This document shows positions 1 through 11,870 of a stretch of 64,000 nucleotides of DNA, piece by piece. The translations under genes and the position numbers were made by a program. Below the pieces are notes generated by a model. That model did not search any database. It was not told where the DNA came from and saw nothing but the letters and a program-made list of their open reading frames with translations. The stretch comes from Meandrina meandrites (taxonomy: Eukaryota > Cnidaria > Anthozoa > Scleractinia > Meandrinidae): NCBI GenBank assembly GCA_963693305.1, contig OY855912.1, forward strand, positions 4,477,001 through 4,541,000. Direction: 5' to 3'. How positions within the stretch are numbered: the stretch's first letter is position 1; each line of letters begins with the position of its first letter.

Positions 1-924
1 AACGTTTCGCACGAGCGATTATGCGAAGTTCAACTGACGATAAATAAATTTTATACCGGCAAAAATTTGGTCAAACTAAACTTTTCCTACATGAAATGCA
101 TTTTAAAGACTTTTGTAAGACCTAACTTTCAATTTCAAGTCTTCTGGGTTTGTAAAACTGGTTGAAGCTGAACGTTTCACAGATCCTTACGGAAATTTTA
201 TTTTATATGAAGCCAACCGTCCATATACGTTTTGTACGTCAGAGTTTATGGTGTTTTATTATTATTATTATTTTTTTTATTATTTTTTTTATTATTATTA
301 TTTTACGAAGCAAAGCTCTTTTTGATAACTTCACAGTTACAAACAGTGTTGGCCATGGAAGGTAAAGTTTTTTTTACATATCACCAGTTCAACTTCATAT
401 TCGTTCGTATGAACCGTATTGCAACCGGAAGCCATCAAACTAATCAAAAAACTTGTCAAAAAGATTTCAAAAACTTAGTCGGGTGGCTACGGTTCGAGTC
501 GCTTGACTGTAATATTTTCTCTTCAAATAAAAAGTTTGTTACAAAAAGAAAAGCTCATTTTAAAAAAGTTCCGATTTTCACCGTCCATACGAAAACACGA
601 AAACGGCGTTCTCAAAAAATTCCACTCAGGAGAGCGTTTTCGATCACCGTTTTCACCGGATACATGTGAACTAGAGGCCAATCCGCAAAGAAAAAGTTGC
701 TTTTTCAAACGAAAACGGATTCGTGTGGACGGGTCCTTACTGCACTTAACGAACTACCTAAACAACAGGATGGTTTATAAACAAAAAGGTAATGAATATG
801 TTTTGATGATATTCGGAATGCACAGTCCACTTCCGATTGTACACATGAACTGTACATGAACTGAAATTACACATGAACTGTAATTACAATGTGAACATAA
901 AATATTTTACCTCTCAGTAAGGTT
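1..924. other. gene-free AT-rich flank
   Basis: No coding region is recognised here. Positions about 251-305 are a degenerate TTA/TTTTTA low-complexity run. Open frames across it (for example 232-669 plus) have no family resemblance and run through the low-complexity tract, so they are not called. A small direct repeat of 'acatgaactgtaca' type lies near 841-885. Confidence 0.6.
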
Positions 925-1400
925 GCGGTATTTTATAATCAATTGTTTAAATAATAACTGAATAAAATTTCATGTTTTCAAAACATGTCAAATTTGTCTA
1001 TATTATGCTAAATATATAAATACTCCTCTCCTTATGAAACATCTGGGTTTGAAGGACTCCTTTGTTATGTTAAAGTCGATTTTGTCATATCAAAATACGC
1101 AGTTATCAGTAAACATGGTAAACCATTCCGTTTGGTAAACTCCGTTCTTATCGGAGTCACCTCAATGATGTTGTTTGTAAGTCAGCTGCAATAGGTAAGA
1201 ATCGTTTTTTTGTAGGTTTTGTCTAATCTGTTTACAGATATTTCCGTATCTTGCAATAAAGCCACCGGTCCGTGCTTTTTTGGCCCAGTCCGTCCATCTG
1301 CCACTATTTTCGTTCAAAAGATCCGCACTACTCGGAAACGTTTTTTTGATATAGTTTCTCCGCCATACACTGTATACGTAGATGTTTGTTTCTTTTAGGT
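925..1400 (+). promoter_or_regulatory. conserved upstream block of GPCR unit A
   Basis: This noncoding block is clearly similar by eye to 27517-27960 and, from about 1080 on, to 8270-8570. Shared strings include 'tgtttaaat', 'caaaacatgtcaaa', 'gttaaagtcga' and 'gtccatctgccactatttt'. Each copy lies upstream of one GPCR copy, so it marks the 5' part of the duplicated unit. It ends near a good splice donor in copy A (…aatag|gtaaga at 1194/1195). The coding exon 1 of copies A and B is preceded by a conserved splice acceptor. I infer a promoter plus a noncoding first exon; this is not proven. Confidence 0.45.
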
Positions 1401-1639
1401 CGACTTTACAAGATTGTTTTCCATTTTTGCTTGTTTATACGAGAATTCCGCCGTGACAAGGTTCAAGGATGCTCGAGAAAAGAAATGGACGGACAAGGTA
1501 TAATGAAGATCCATGCTGCGAACTTCGCTTAGAATCTATGATCTAAACTTCTTATTGAGGATATTAATTTTCTTTTAAATCGGTATATCATCTTTTTGCT
1601 TAGGAGGGTTTAGTGGTTTTCTGAAAGAGCAACGCGAAT

Positions 1640-2468
1640 AGGACAATAAAATGACTTTTTGAGGGAATATTGTTTATTTGCGCCTGCGTAGTGTCATTTG
1701 CGGCCCGAGCGCGAAGCGCAAGGGCCGCAAATGACACTACAAGGGAGCAAATAAACAATATTCCCGAAAAAGTCGTTTTATTATCATTATTATCAATATA
1801 CAAGGCCAAATAACATCCCTGAACATCTAGATATAAACTAACACATTTAATGAGCTTTACATGTTCAATAATACAAGTACTTCGCGTTGAAAATTTTGTG
1901 CTATGCTACACTGAGGCCCATGTATTGTATAGGTGTAGTTAAAAAGAGCTGCTGTGTCTCTGAAAATGAGTGGATAATAAAAATTTACGAACTTACATTT
2001 TCCAGTTGAGCCTCGGCGTAAAATCCACGCAATGCTTCAGCTAATTTAGCTCGACCCGAGAAACACAAAATGAAGTGAACCGTTGTTGTGTTTCGTTTCT
2101 CGTACGACAACAAAAAGTTGCTCTCTTTATATCTTCCCCTTGTGCTTTTGCTTCTACATCCGAATTTTTTAGCTGCATTTTGTCCCATTCACAACAAATA
2201 GGCTTTGATTTTTCTTTTCGAACACTATTCGCTCAGCGAGAAACTGTTCGAGACTTTTTTAACTTTAAAACTTGCTGTACGCACCTAAATGGTTTTCCCG
2301 CGTCATTAAACGTGACCTGATTGGTTAATACTCATCGGATGATGAACCGAGAACCAATCATCTGCAGGGCCGTTAATACATTAACGGCCCGCTAGGAGTC
2401 ATTTGCGGCCCGCAAAGCACGTGTTTTCAAGAGGGCGGTTTTCAATTTGGCCGCGTATATTGATAATA
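1640..2468. repeat. about 830-bp tandem repeat, unit 1 (with hairpin)
   Basis: This is the first of two adjacent direct copies; unit 2 is 2469-3307. Both run from 'gga(c/t)aataaaatgactttt' to 'ggccgcgtatattgataat' and differ by scattered substitutions and small indels. Each begins with a strong hairpin (here about 1648-1782) whose arms contain 'gggaatattgtttatttg' and 'gtcatttgcggccc', and each ends with a 'cgttaat…attaacg' inverted motif followed by another 'gtcatttgcggcccg'. The hairpin suggests a miniature DNA transposon or its terminal part, duplicated in tandem. No coding sequence is present. Confidence 0.75.
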
Positions 2469-3307
2469 GGATAATAAAATGACTTTTTGAGGGAATATTG
2501 TTTATTTGCGCCCGCGTAGTGTCATTTGCGGCCCGAGCGCGAAGCGCAAGGGCCGCAAATGACACTACAAGGGAGCAAATAAACAATATTCCCGAAAAAA
2601 GTCATTTAATTATCATTATTATCAATATACAAGGCCAAATAACATCCCTGAACATCCAGATATAAGCTTAAACTAACACATTTAATGACCTTTACATGTT
2701 CAATAATACAAGTACTTCGCGTCGAAAATTTTGTGCTATGCTACACTGAGGCCCATGTATTGTATAGGTGTAGTTAAAAAGAGCTGCTGTGTCTCTGAAA
2801 ATGAGTGGATAATAAAAATTTACGAACTTACATTTTCCAGTTGAGCCTCGGCGTAAAATCCGCGCAATGCTTCAGCTAATTTAGCTCGACCCGAGAAACA
2901 CAAAATGAAGTGAACCGTTGTTTTGTTGTGTTTCGTTTCTCGTAAGACAACAAGAAGTTGCTCTCTTTATATCTTCCCCTTGTGCTTTCGCTTCTACATC
3001 CGAATTTTTTAGCTGCATTTTGTCCCATTCATAACAAATAGGCTTTGATTTTTCTTTTCGAACACTATTCGCTCAGCGAGAAACTGTTCGAGACTTTTTT
3101 ACTTCAAAATTTGCTGTACGCACCAAAATGGTTTTCCCGCGTCATTAAACGTGACCTGATTGGTTAATATTCATCGGATGATGAACCGAGAACCAATCAG
3201 CTGCAGGGCCGTTAATGCATTAACGGCCCGCTAGGAGTCATTTGCAGCCCGCAGAGCGCGTGTTTTCAAGAGGGCGGTTTTCAATTTGGCCGCGTATATT
3301 GATAATA
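2469..3307. repeat. about 830-bp tandem repeat, unit 2
   Basis: Second copy of the unit starting at 1640, immediately adjacent and in the same orientation. The hairpin is at about 2476-2612. It carries small insertions relative to unit 1 (for example 'ttgtttt' near 2920), so the duplication is not brand new. Confidence 0.75.
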
Positions 3308-3722
3308 ATAATAATTATTTGTATTTATTGTCGTATAATGGTTAACTATAAACATATAACTTTTCTTACAAGGATCAATCCATGATCAGGTAGTGGACAG
3401 GTGTTTACAATAAAGAAAATCATCCGCCTCAGATGATAGTGTGTTGAGGCTTACTGCTTATTTCTCTAAAGTGGCCAACAAAGAAATGTGTCCCAACTTG
3501 TAAAGAGAATTCATAACTCAATCTTTGGACAAATACAATTGCAAGTTAGGCAAATTGTATTACGGTTTTATATTACATGTAACAAAGTGTTTTTATTAAA
3601 CAAGAAATTTTAAGACACTTTAATTTAAAAGTCATTGCTTTCTAAATTTAATGTAATTTTATTCGTTTTCTTTATCATGATCCTTATTCAGGACTCGGAA
3701 CTAGCATTGACACTCTTCCATC

Positions 3723-6700
3723 ATGTCCGAATCAGCTGCAGCTATTGCTATAACAACGGTTCTCTCCATACTGGTCGTTGCAGATATCGTTGGGAACTCT
3801 GTTGTCTGTGCCATCATAAAGAGAAATCGAGACATGAGGTATGCCGAGAATTTCATTTGAATTTCTAGACACTGATAAAGTTTTGTAATGCTAGTTCCTC
3901 TACACCGTATAGTATATAGCAATTGTTTTCATATTCATCTTTGTTTGCTGCTCATATGATCAAAACAATCGCTATTTCTTCCATAAAACATAACAACAAC
4001 AATAGTACTAAAATCCCTAACTTGAGACAGTTGCTGTTGTTTTTGCTACTGCTATTGCTAATCATGGCAAATGCAACTAAACAAACTTTTTTAATCTAAT
4101 AATAAATTTAAAGAAAAACAGTCCAATATCAGGCCAGATTTAAATTAACATTTATTGCCAAGTCAAAAATGCGCAGAATCACTTAACTTTTTCAGTCGAC
4201 TTCCTGCACAAAACTTACATAACATTAGCGCGTTTTTATTCTATGTTGCCATTTTCAATAGTTCTGTCACATGTTTTTTCAGTGTCATTAATAATGTTTT
4301 TCCAAAAAAAATCATTCATAGCCCACTCGTAAAACTAGAATGCCAGGAATGTTACTCAACACAAAAGCTTCTTGCATTAGCGCACGACTAACATTATCGT
4401 GCTCCTAGCGTTTTTTATTACAAACTAAAACTATAGGTACAGGGTTTCCATATTTCCTTAAATAGCTTGTGCAGCTAACTAGCGAATTAATAAAAGTATC
4501 CTACTATTCCCACCACTTTATCTGTATTATTATAAAATTATTCTTTCAATACCACAGGATTCTTATGAATTATCTACTTTTGAACCTGGCTATAGCGGAT
4601 ATCCTGTATGCCACGTTTATTGCCCCAAAAGTTTTTTTGAAGCTCACTTTCACTCACCCAGACGGGATGACTGGTATAGTATTGTGTAAACTGCTGACAC
4701 ATGCAAATGTCGCGTGGATTGGAGGAGCTTCCTCGATTATCACTTTGGTTGCAATCGCCATTGAACGATATTATGCAGTGATGTATCCTCATGATAACAA
4801 AGGGAAACTTACCAAGGCTAAACTGAAGGTGTGTCACTGATAAACTTAAATAGATATCAAATGGTCTTCGCGTTCATGCGAGCATAGCGTTTTGTTTTGC
4901 AAGCACGAGCATAGACAAAAGTTATCCCCGCGAGCAACGAGAACTTTTGAAAAGCTACTTCCACTAAAAACTGAGCATGCGAGCACCTGTAAAAGCACTC
5001 AGTAAAATTTTGCAAGTGTAAGCATTTCGAGCAGAAGCAAATTTTGCGAGCACTACAAAATTTTGAGGGACCATTCATGGCCCCTTTAAATCATTTGCAA
5101 AGTAGAATGTTACTTGAATTTCATTACTGAAGACCTCGCGGTCTAATTGGTTCACCAAGTTTTTTCAAATTTGCTCTTTTTCACTGGTCACACGTAGCTT
5201 GACCGTTCACCTAGCCACAAATTTGCACCCAAACTTGGATTTTCAATCCCAAATGCCTTGAATTCAACTATAAACTAGCTTGGGATAGCTGTCCCCGCTG
5301 TTAATTGATTCTTTTTTTCAGCGCAACTGTTACTACAGTCAATTCTTTCGCTCGATATTTTTGGCTTTTCTTTTAGCTCAATTGGCTGAAAGATTAATGA
5401 CCACGTAAATTTAATTATAATCACACCTCTCGATACCCAGTGCGCGCCCACACCCGATACCCTGTGCGCTCCCACTTCGATCAATTCAAGATTTTCTTCT
5501 GTATACCAAGGAAATACCTATGCTCTATACCTATATACCCGGGAACTATATGGATGCTTCCTCGGGTTTCTGCCTCTGGGCAGAAACCCTGCGGGGGCAG
5601 TAAAAGCGAGGAATAATAAAAAACACAGCGCACACTCCCCGAAGACTGAAGACTTGTTATTTTGCATAGTTTGGCCGGAACTCTTGGTTTGAAACTAAAA
5701 AAATACGCCGGCACGTGACGAAATATCAATACTTTGCATTGTTTACTGGCTCTTTTTCAAATTTATCTGGTGACGTAAACATTATCGCCGTCATAATGTC
5801 ATGTTCGTGTTCCTGTTCGTCATGTCCCCTTGTCGGCAATGTCGACAAAAGTCCATTTTGGCACTGAATGTGTTAGGCCCAAATGTATCAATGTTCTGAA
5901 GTTTACACTTTATAATTTCAGGCGATTATAACTGGCAGCTGGGTTGTGGCCTTAATACTCAACATTCCTCTATTCCTTGTCACGGATATTGAGAAGGTAG
6001 AGAGCGAGATCTTCTGCGTGTATCTCTGGCCTAAGGACTGGATGGCTAAGGCTACTAGTGTGACGTGGTTGGTCATGGTAGTTCTTTCCATGGCCTTAAT
6101 GGCCGTGTTGTACTCCAGAGTCGTGTACACTCTGTGGTTTAAACGTAATGACGACAATCAACTCACCCACCAACAACAAGTGAGTGTTCCACGATGATAT
6201 AGAATCCGCCAAGAATTCTCGTCATTTTTCTTAGTTGCCCTGTAAAAGAAATTAAATAAGTAAGCAAATAAATAAATTACTGTAGTGTCAGAGTAGATTT
6301 AGCACTGTTTTGCTAATTGTGGACACTGTGAAGAAGCAAACATATATTGCAAAGTATTAATAGAACATAAATTTGTTAAAAATCCCATCTGACAGGAGGC
6401 TGTCCAGCTGGCTATATACAAATAACACTGAACACAAACAAATCCAGTGGCAGGGAGGAAGATTTAAAAGAAGTAGTGCTTTCACAGAATATGAAACAAT
6501 AGAAAAGCCTATAGAGGGAAGTTTTTAAGAACTGCAATTTCTTCAAAGACGCTTTAACTAAGGGTCTTAATAGAAAGAAGAACTTAATAGAGGCCTGGGG
6601 GAGGTTTTATTTCAAATGGTAAATCAGGTAGGGTACGAAGAAGCAGATAAAGTGCAAATTGTATTCTTTCCTTCTTCTTTAATTTTCATAATCCAGGGTA

Positions 6701-7261
6701 GAGGAAGGAATGGGTTGTTATGAAACATACATACGCTTACAAATATATTTTATCAACAACATTATTATCATCAACATTATCATTGACATTATGGTAATGG
6801 TTATGATTGTCATTACTATAATTATTATCAATAACATCATCGTCATCATCATCATCATTTTTAGTTTTATTACTTTTATTCAGTTGTTTGCATCTCTATG
6901 AACACAGGGTGTCATAAGAGTGCGGAAACGTGTCACCTTGATGGTCGTAGCTGTCACTGTCATATTTGGAATCTGCTGGGGTACGAGTTCAATTGTGTAC
7001 GTCTTAAGGTTTGCAGCATCCTACAACATTGGTCCAGTCCCAGTCGCCATTTCTAATACGATGGTCCTGTTCAATTCTGCTGTCAACCCGTTTGTATATG
7101 CTCTGTTTAACCAGCAATTCAGGAAGAAGATGAAAGGAATGTTATGCTGCGCTGGTTCGTCTGCACACGAGGTTCATCCCAGGCCGGAACCGCTGGACGT
7201 AGAGCTTGCAGACAACACCACCCACCCGACTCACACAGCAGCACGATGTTCCTCAGAGTGA
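3723..7261 (+). CDS. class A rhodopsin-like GPCR, copy A (4 coding exons)
   Basis: Seven-transmembrane receptor, presumably at the plasma membrane and coupling to a G protein; ligand unknown. Exons: 3723-3838, 4558-4828, 5922-6179, 6908-7261. All introns are GT-AG with phases 2, 0 and 0, giving 332 residues. Visible hallmarks in rhodopsin order: GN in TM1 (N25); LAIAD in TM2 (D53); C82 and C161 as the probable extracellular disulfide; ERY at 108-110 ending TM3; FGICWG at 235-240 in TM6, where the usual CWxP proline is missing; NPFVY at 275-279 in TM7; a Cys pair at 295-296, likely palmitoylated. The extracellular N terminus is only about 8 residues and the loops are short. The start is the first ATG after a conserved acceptor (AG at 3690-3691), and the leader 'tgacactcttc.atcATG' is shared with copy B. 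It is first of three tandem copies. Class A membership is secure; the subfamily is not assigned. Confidence 0.9.
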
Positions 7262-7302
7262 CGTGTTCTCAGTGTTTCAAGACGACAACCACATTTTGAA
7301 GG

Positions 7303-7355
<53 letters not shown>

Positions 7356-7994
7356 CAGTCGTTAGAATTTAAATAAGAAACACGATCCATAACACAAATT
7401 AGTGGACTTTAACTTTCAAAATATTATACGGTAAGGCACAGTAACGCTTGGCAGAGTGCTTGACTGATTACCAAGCAAAAACTATTAAATTAATTCAATT
7501 TAATTTAATTCAATTATAATAATAATATGTCTTAAAACTGTGTAGTACGCATGTCGTGGTGCTACTTAAAATGGCTCCTAACTGTTTTTCTCTCAAGTTT
7601 GCCGTATATTATATATTTACAAGTGTCTAACCAACACATTTTATCAATTACACGTAAAAGACTTTCTTATTTCGATGAAGAAAACTTAAGCAGGTTAACG
7701 TTTGCTGTTTAAGAAAACTGTGTAGCTTAGTGAATTAGAATATACCTTCTGTCTTCGTACAATATGGTTCTTGGGAGAATTTTCTTGATGAATCGACGTC
7801 AGTTACTATTATAGAATTGAACGGATCTGCCTTCCGAATATCGCAAACAAACCTTACACAGAGTGCGTATATTCTCTAGATTCGTTGAATGAATTCTGTT
7901 TTTTGCAGCATGATGAGACGGTGTCAAAGAAGGCGTAGGAGGAAAAACGAATTGAAATTCATTGCTTTCCTAAATTCTGGAGTGGCGCAACGGC
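7262..7994. other. 3' flank of GPCR A with (AAT)n microsatellite
   Basis: The first 45 bases after the stop match the 3' flank of copy B ('gtgttctcagtgtttcaa'), so the 3' UTR was duplicated with the gene. An (AAT)n microsatellite of about 17 units occupies 7303-7355. No other gene is seen. Confidence 0.6.
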
Positions 7995-8570
7995 TGCACT
8001 GGGTACGAGGGACCAAAAGAGAGACGACAGCTTGGAAGCAAACAACATAATTCGAAAACAAACTAAAAATAAAACAGAAATGCATACAATGGATGCAAAG
8101 AATTGCAACTAACACAACAGGGTGTTGTTCCATGACTGGACCAAAAAGAACAGCTAAGGATCGTTTTTAGTTCTGATTAATTTGTTCAGAGACGTTCACA
8201 GATGATTTGCTTGCCACTAATGAAACGTATGGCGGGTTTGAGAGGCTCAATAATGTTTTGTTTTAGTCGATGACTTCTTATACACGCATACTATTATTCA
8301 TAAAAGCCACCCTGTCAGTTCTGTTTGGTAAAGTACTGTTCTTAATGAAATCACTTCAAATGGTGTAGTCTGATTCAATAGGCAAGCATCGCTTTTTGTT
8401 CTGTTTAATTTGTTAACAGACACTACGTATTGCACAATAAAGAGTCGAGCGGTATGCAAATCCACCGATCCGTGCTATTTTTGGCCCAATCCGTCCATCT
8501 GCCACTATTTTCGATCGTCCAAAAAAGGATCCGTACTTTCAGAAAACATGTTGTAGATTCATTGCAATGG
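7995..8570 (+). promoter_or_regulatory. conserved upstream block of GPCR unit B
   Basis: Homologous by eye to 27195-27960 (shared 'aattcgaaaacaaacta', 'ttctgtttggtaaag', 'cacaataaa') and to about 1080-1400 (shared 'gtccatctgccactatttt'). The position matching the unit A donor reads 'aatag|gcaagc' at 8380/8381, a GC-type donor at best. It starts the duplicated unit that contains copy B. Promoter function is inferred only from conservation and position. Confidence 0.4.
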
Positions 8571-9269
8571 ACTTTAGATGTTTAACGCACGATAACTTTA
8601 TGTCTGCAGGAAAAGAAATTACATGTTTAATTCAAAAGACAAAATAAGAAGGCATTAAAAGGGATGTCGGTCAACGTATCAAACTTTCGGTTAGAATTTT
8701 GGCTGGACAATAAGTCTAGCTTTCGCTCCTTTTATGGCCTTAACTATTGTTTGATTCAAAAGGGCTGTATTGTTTCAAAGGCAATAGTTATGAATCACTG
8801 ACGCGTAGCCAGGATTACCGAGCGCGAAATTCCAAATTCTTCGGAAGTGATGAGTGTTACAAACCTAGGCTTTATGGGGGAGGGTGTGGGAGTGATTGTT
8901 GTAGCTTGGACACATCTAAAAGGAAGTGGGTGGGGGAAGTTTGAGACAACGCCTTATGGAATTCAAAGACTCCTTAACTGAATACAAGTCAGCTGGTCTC
9001 TTTCCGCACAGTTATATCCTTGAAGCGCGTCATCAAACTACTCTGGCTTCCCTCGCCCCCATAAATATAGCCAAACAAACTCTGGCTATGATGGCCCTTT
9101 CGCAACCGAACTTGAAAGTTAACAATAGAACAACTCAATGTAGTCGGTCAGCCGGTGATGTACAATAGGTCTCCAGAGCCCGCGTAACCCATATCTAGGG
9201 GAACGGAAATGTAAAAGGGAACTGTGAATATTAAGCTGTGTACTAAATGTGTAATAGCAAACGAACTGC
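8571..9269. other. intergenic, no gene recognised
   Basis: Open frames of 65 and 80 codons at 8747-9168 overlap one another and resemble nothing I know. The motif 'gcgtagccaggattaccgag' near 8804 recalls the end of the repeat at 13243 and 30827 and may be a decayed relative. Confidence 0.4.
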
Positions 9270-10825
9270 AGCTGTGACTTTGACAGCTATCTTATGTCTC
9301 GCAGGATGAGGGCGATTAACAGATTTTGGAGTCAAAATATAATTTTGCAAAAGAAGAAAAGCTAGACATAATTAGAAATTAAACATCTTATTAGCAAAGC
9401 ACTCGCTGAAATTTTAGCGGTTGTTAAGACTAATTTGGATAAAACGAGTACCAAGTCATTGAAAATTGTTTCCGTTACTCTCTAATTACCTTAATAAAGA
9501 CTGTATCAAGAACTGTTGAAAATTCTTATAATGGAAGATTAAACAGAGACAAGAGAAATGAGTGTTTTTTCTCGGATACAGGAGCAGCTGACAAAATATC
9601 AATATTATTCTAATATTATTCTTTTCAAGTAATTCCGTGTTATTTGTCGCCATAGTTACTAATTGTGTCAATGAAAGACTGAACTTCCTTTATGATAGAA
9701 TTATTGGTTCAGTGGGGCGCTTAACATCGAAAGAACGGTACAAAACAGAAAAGACACGTACGTTTGCATCTGTAAGGTAAGATAATTCTTTGAAAATTCG
9801 AAGTGAGGAATTTTCATTTTACTAATTCCGCGTGGGAATGTCAGTTTAATTCCTCTTGCAAACACATTTATGTAAGTCTAAGCCTGCAGAGTCTACAGAC
9901 TCAGTAGGTTAAAACAACTTTATCTTTTTTTTTTGTCAGAGAAGCGCTTGGTTAAATTTTCAATTTGAATAAAAATCCTACACGTAAAGTCAAAGGCTCT
10001 CGAATACCAACAATATACATATATAGCTAAAATAATTTCCGCCAAAGTTATCAATTTTGGAAGTAATACACCGCAAAGCAATAGCTGCGCGTTCAGTTGG
10101 AGACTGATTTTAAGGCAAGATTAAGATCGGAGCTTTTTTATGTCTTAAATATATAGGATATTACTTGAAAGTTATTTGTGAAATGAAAGTCAAACTTGTG
10201 AAGATGCGAACAGACGCTTTGAACATGAAATCTCGTTTACCTATTTATTCAAATTTGTGAAGATGCGAACAGACGCTTTGAAAATGAAAACTCGCTTAAC
10301 TGTTTATTCAATCTTGTGAACATTCGAACCGCACGACGTTTAGTTTATCAGTTGCTTATTATTTCGTAGCTTCCGTGCGAGTCTTGTTATTCAAGGGCCC
10401 GAAAGCCCGCTCAAAGAGTTTGTAACCTCAAAGCGCTTAGTTTTATTTCGTTAAGAGCTCTCATTTTTGAAAAGTAACTTTCATCAGTGGTCATGCTTGC
10501 GTTTGTCTATTAACCTTGGTTTGGATTTCCACAAAAGTTTCCTATAGATTGTTCTAAGTACTTCGTTAATTGTTTATTCTTGAAAGTCACTGAAGACGTT
10601 ATGGATTCGTTTTCCAAAAGTTAGAGTTACCTGCACCTAGAGTTAGGGTAACTAATTAGAGAGTAACGGAGACAATCTCTAATGACTTGGTACCCGTTTT
10701 AGCAACCGCTTAAACTAGTGCTTTGCTAATAAGATATTAATTTCCAGCTTTTTTATTTTACAAAATTATATTTTGACTCCAAAATATGTTAATCACCTTC
10801 ATCCCGCGAGACAAAGTCACACCTG
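9270..10825. mobile_element. non-autonomous element with about 200-bp inverted arms
   Basis: Positions 9270-9490 and 10635-10825 are reverse complements of each other over roughly 200 bases with some divergence. Examples are 'taattagagagtaacgga' against 'tccgttactctctaatta', and 'tttggagtcaaaatataatttt' against its complement. The interior has no transposase. It contains degenerate copies of a roughly 60-bp motif (10190-10330) of the type 'cttgtgaagatgcgaacagacgctttgaa'. I read it as a decayed foldback or MITE-like DNA element; its superfamily and target duplication are unclear. Confidence 0.65.
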
Positions 10826-11124
10826 CATTTCAAGCCTATATATATCCATACACGTTTTAAACAAAATCGACGTTTTGGTGAATAAAAACATTCAATAGTT
10901 GAGTCCGCATATGACCGGCATGTCAATCTCGCTCCCAAAGCTTCGTTTGGATATCCAAGGATAGGGGAAATTCATAATCACTCGTGCATGAGAGGAAAGA
11001 ATCAGCTTCTAATTCAACCTTCATTTTCTCTTGGTCGAGGCCAATTTTAATTTTACTTCCACTTTCAAACACAGCTACATTATTATTTTGCTATTGCGTA
11101 TGTAAATGTCATTAATTTTAGTGG

Positions 11125-11470
11125 CTGAACGTTTTATTCAAACTTGTAAACATCCGAACTGACGCGCTTTCCCGGGCGCGCTTTGAACATAAAGCAGATA
11201 AAGCCTCGCTTAACATTTTTATTCAAACTTGTGAACATTCCAACAGACGCTTAGAACATGAAACCTTGCTTATCCTGCGCGCATTCCAACCGATGCTTTG
11301 AACATGGAACCTTGCTTAGCTTTTTTTATTTATACTTGTGAACAACGAGCCGACCTTGAACATGAAACCTCGCCTTTATACTTTAAATGCGAACCGACGC
11401 TTTGAACATCAAACCTCGCTTTACTTTACATTCAAACTTGTTAGTCTGAACTGTGCTTTGGCAAGTAGGC
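11125..11470. repeat. degenerate minisatellite, about 60-bp unit
   Basis: Five or six imperfect copies of a motif built from 'tttattcaaacttgtgaaca', 'ccgacgctttgaacat' and 'gaaacctcgctta'. The same motif occurs inside the inverted-arm element at 10190-10330, so the two stretches are linked in origin. An open frame across 11338-11526 is a by-product of the repeats. Confidence 0.65.
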
Positions 11471-11632
11471 CCCCGTTAGGAACAAAAATGTCATCATCAG
11501 CAATGTACCGACTGGATCCGATTTAACCCGAGCGTAATTTGGCGACACCGAACAGGAAAATCCCTAAGGATGGACAACAATAGCCTCATTGTGTTAGAAA
11601 ATTCAAACCATAACAATAAGCTAAGTTTGATA

Positions 11633-11870
11633 TGAAAGGGAGTAAAAGCCAGGTTACAGCTGCTTTCTTTTACACATCCGAGGAAGAAAGACTGCTTCCC
11701 TTTTACTGGTCCAGTTTCAGTAAACAAGCCCGTTATTCGAGGTCATTATGAAAACTCTTTGTAGAAACCTAAATACACATAATTTTACCGTAAGGTAATA
11801 ACCACTACATGTCGCATGCGCGAGTGCAATTCGTTTACATATGTTCCTTTTCTAGCCTTAATAAAACTCG
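11633..11870 (+). promoter_or_regulatory. second conserved upstream block, unit B
   Basis: Aligns by eye with 28675-28925 upstream of copy C. Shared strings include 'ttttactggtccagtttc', 'gtaaacaagcc' or its variant, 'cactacatgtc.catgcgc' and 'atgttccttttct'. It is noncoding in both. No equivalent was found upstream of copy A, where the tandem 830-bp repeats sit instead. Function unknown; it may simply be neutral duplicated DNA. Confidence 0.4.
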
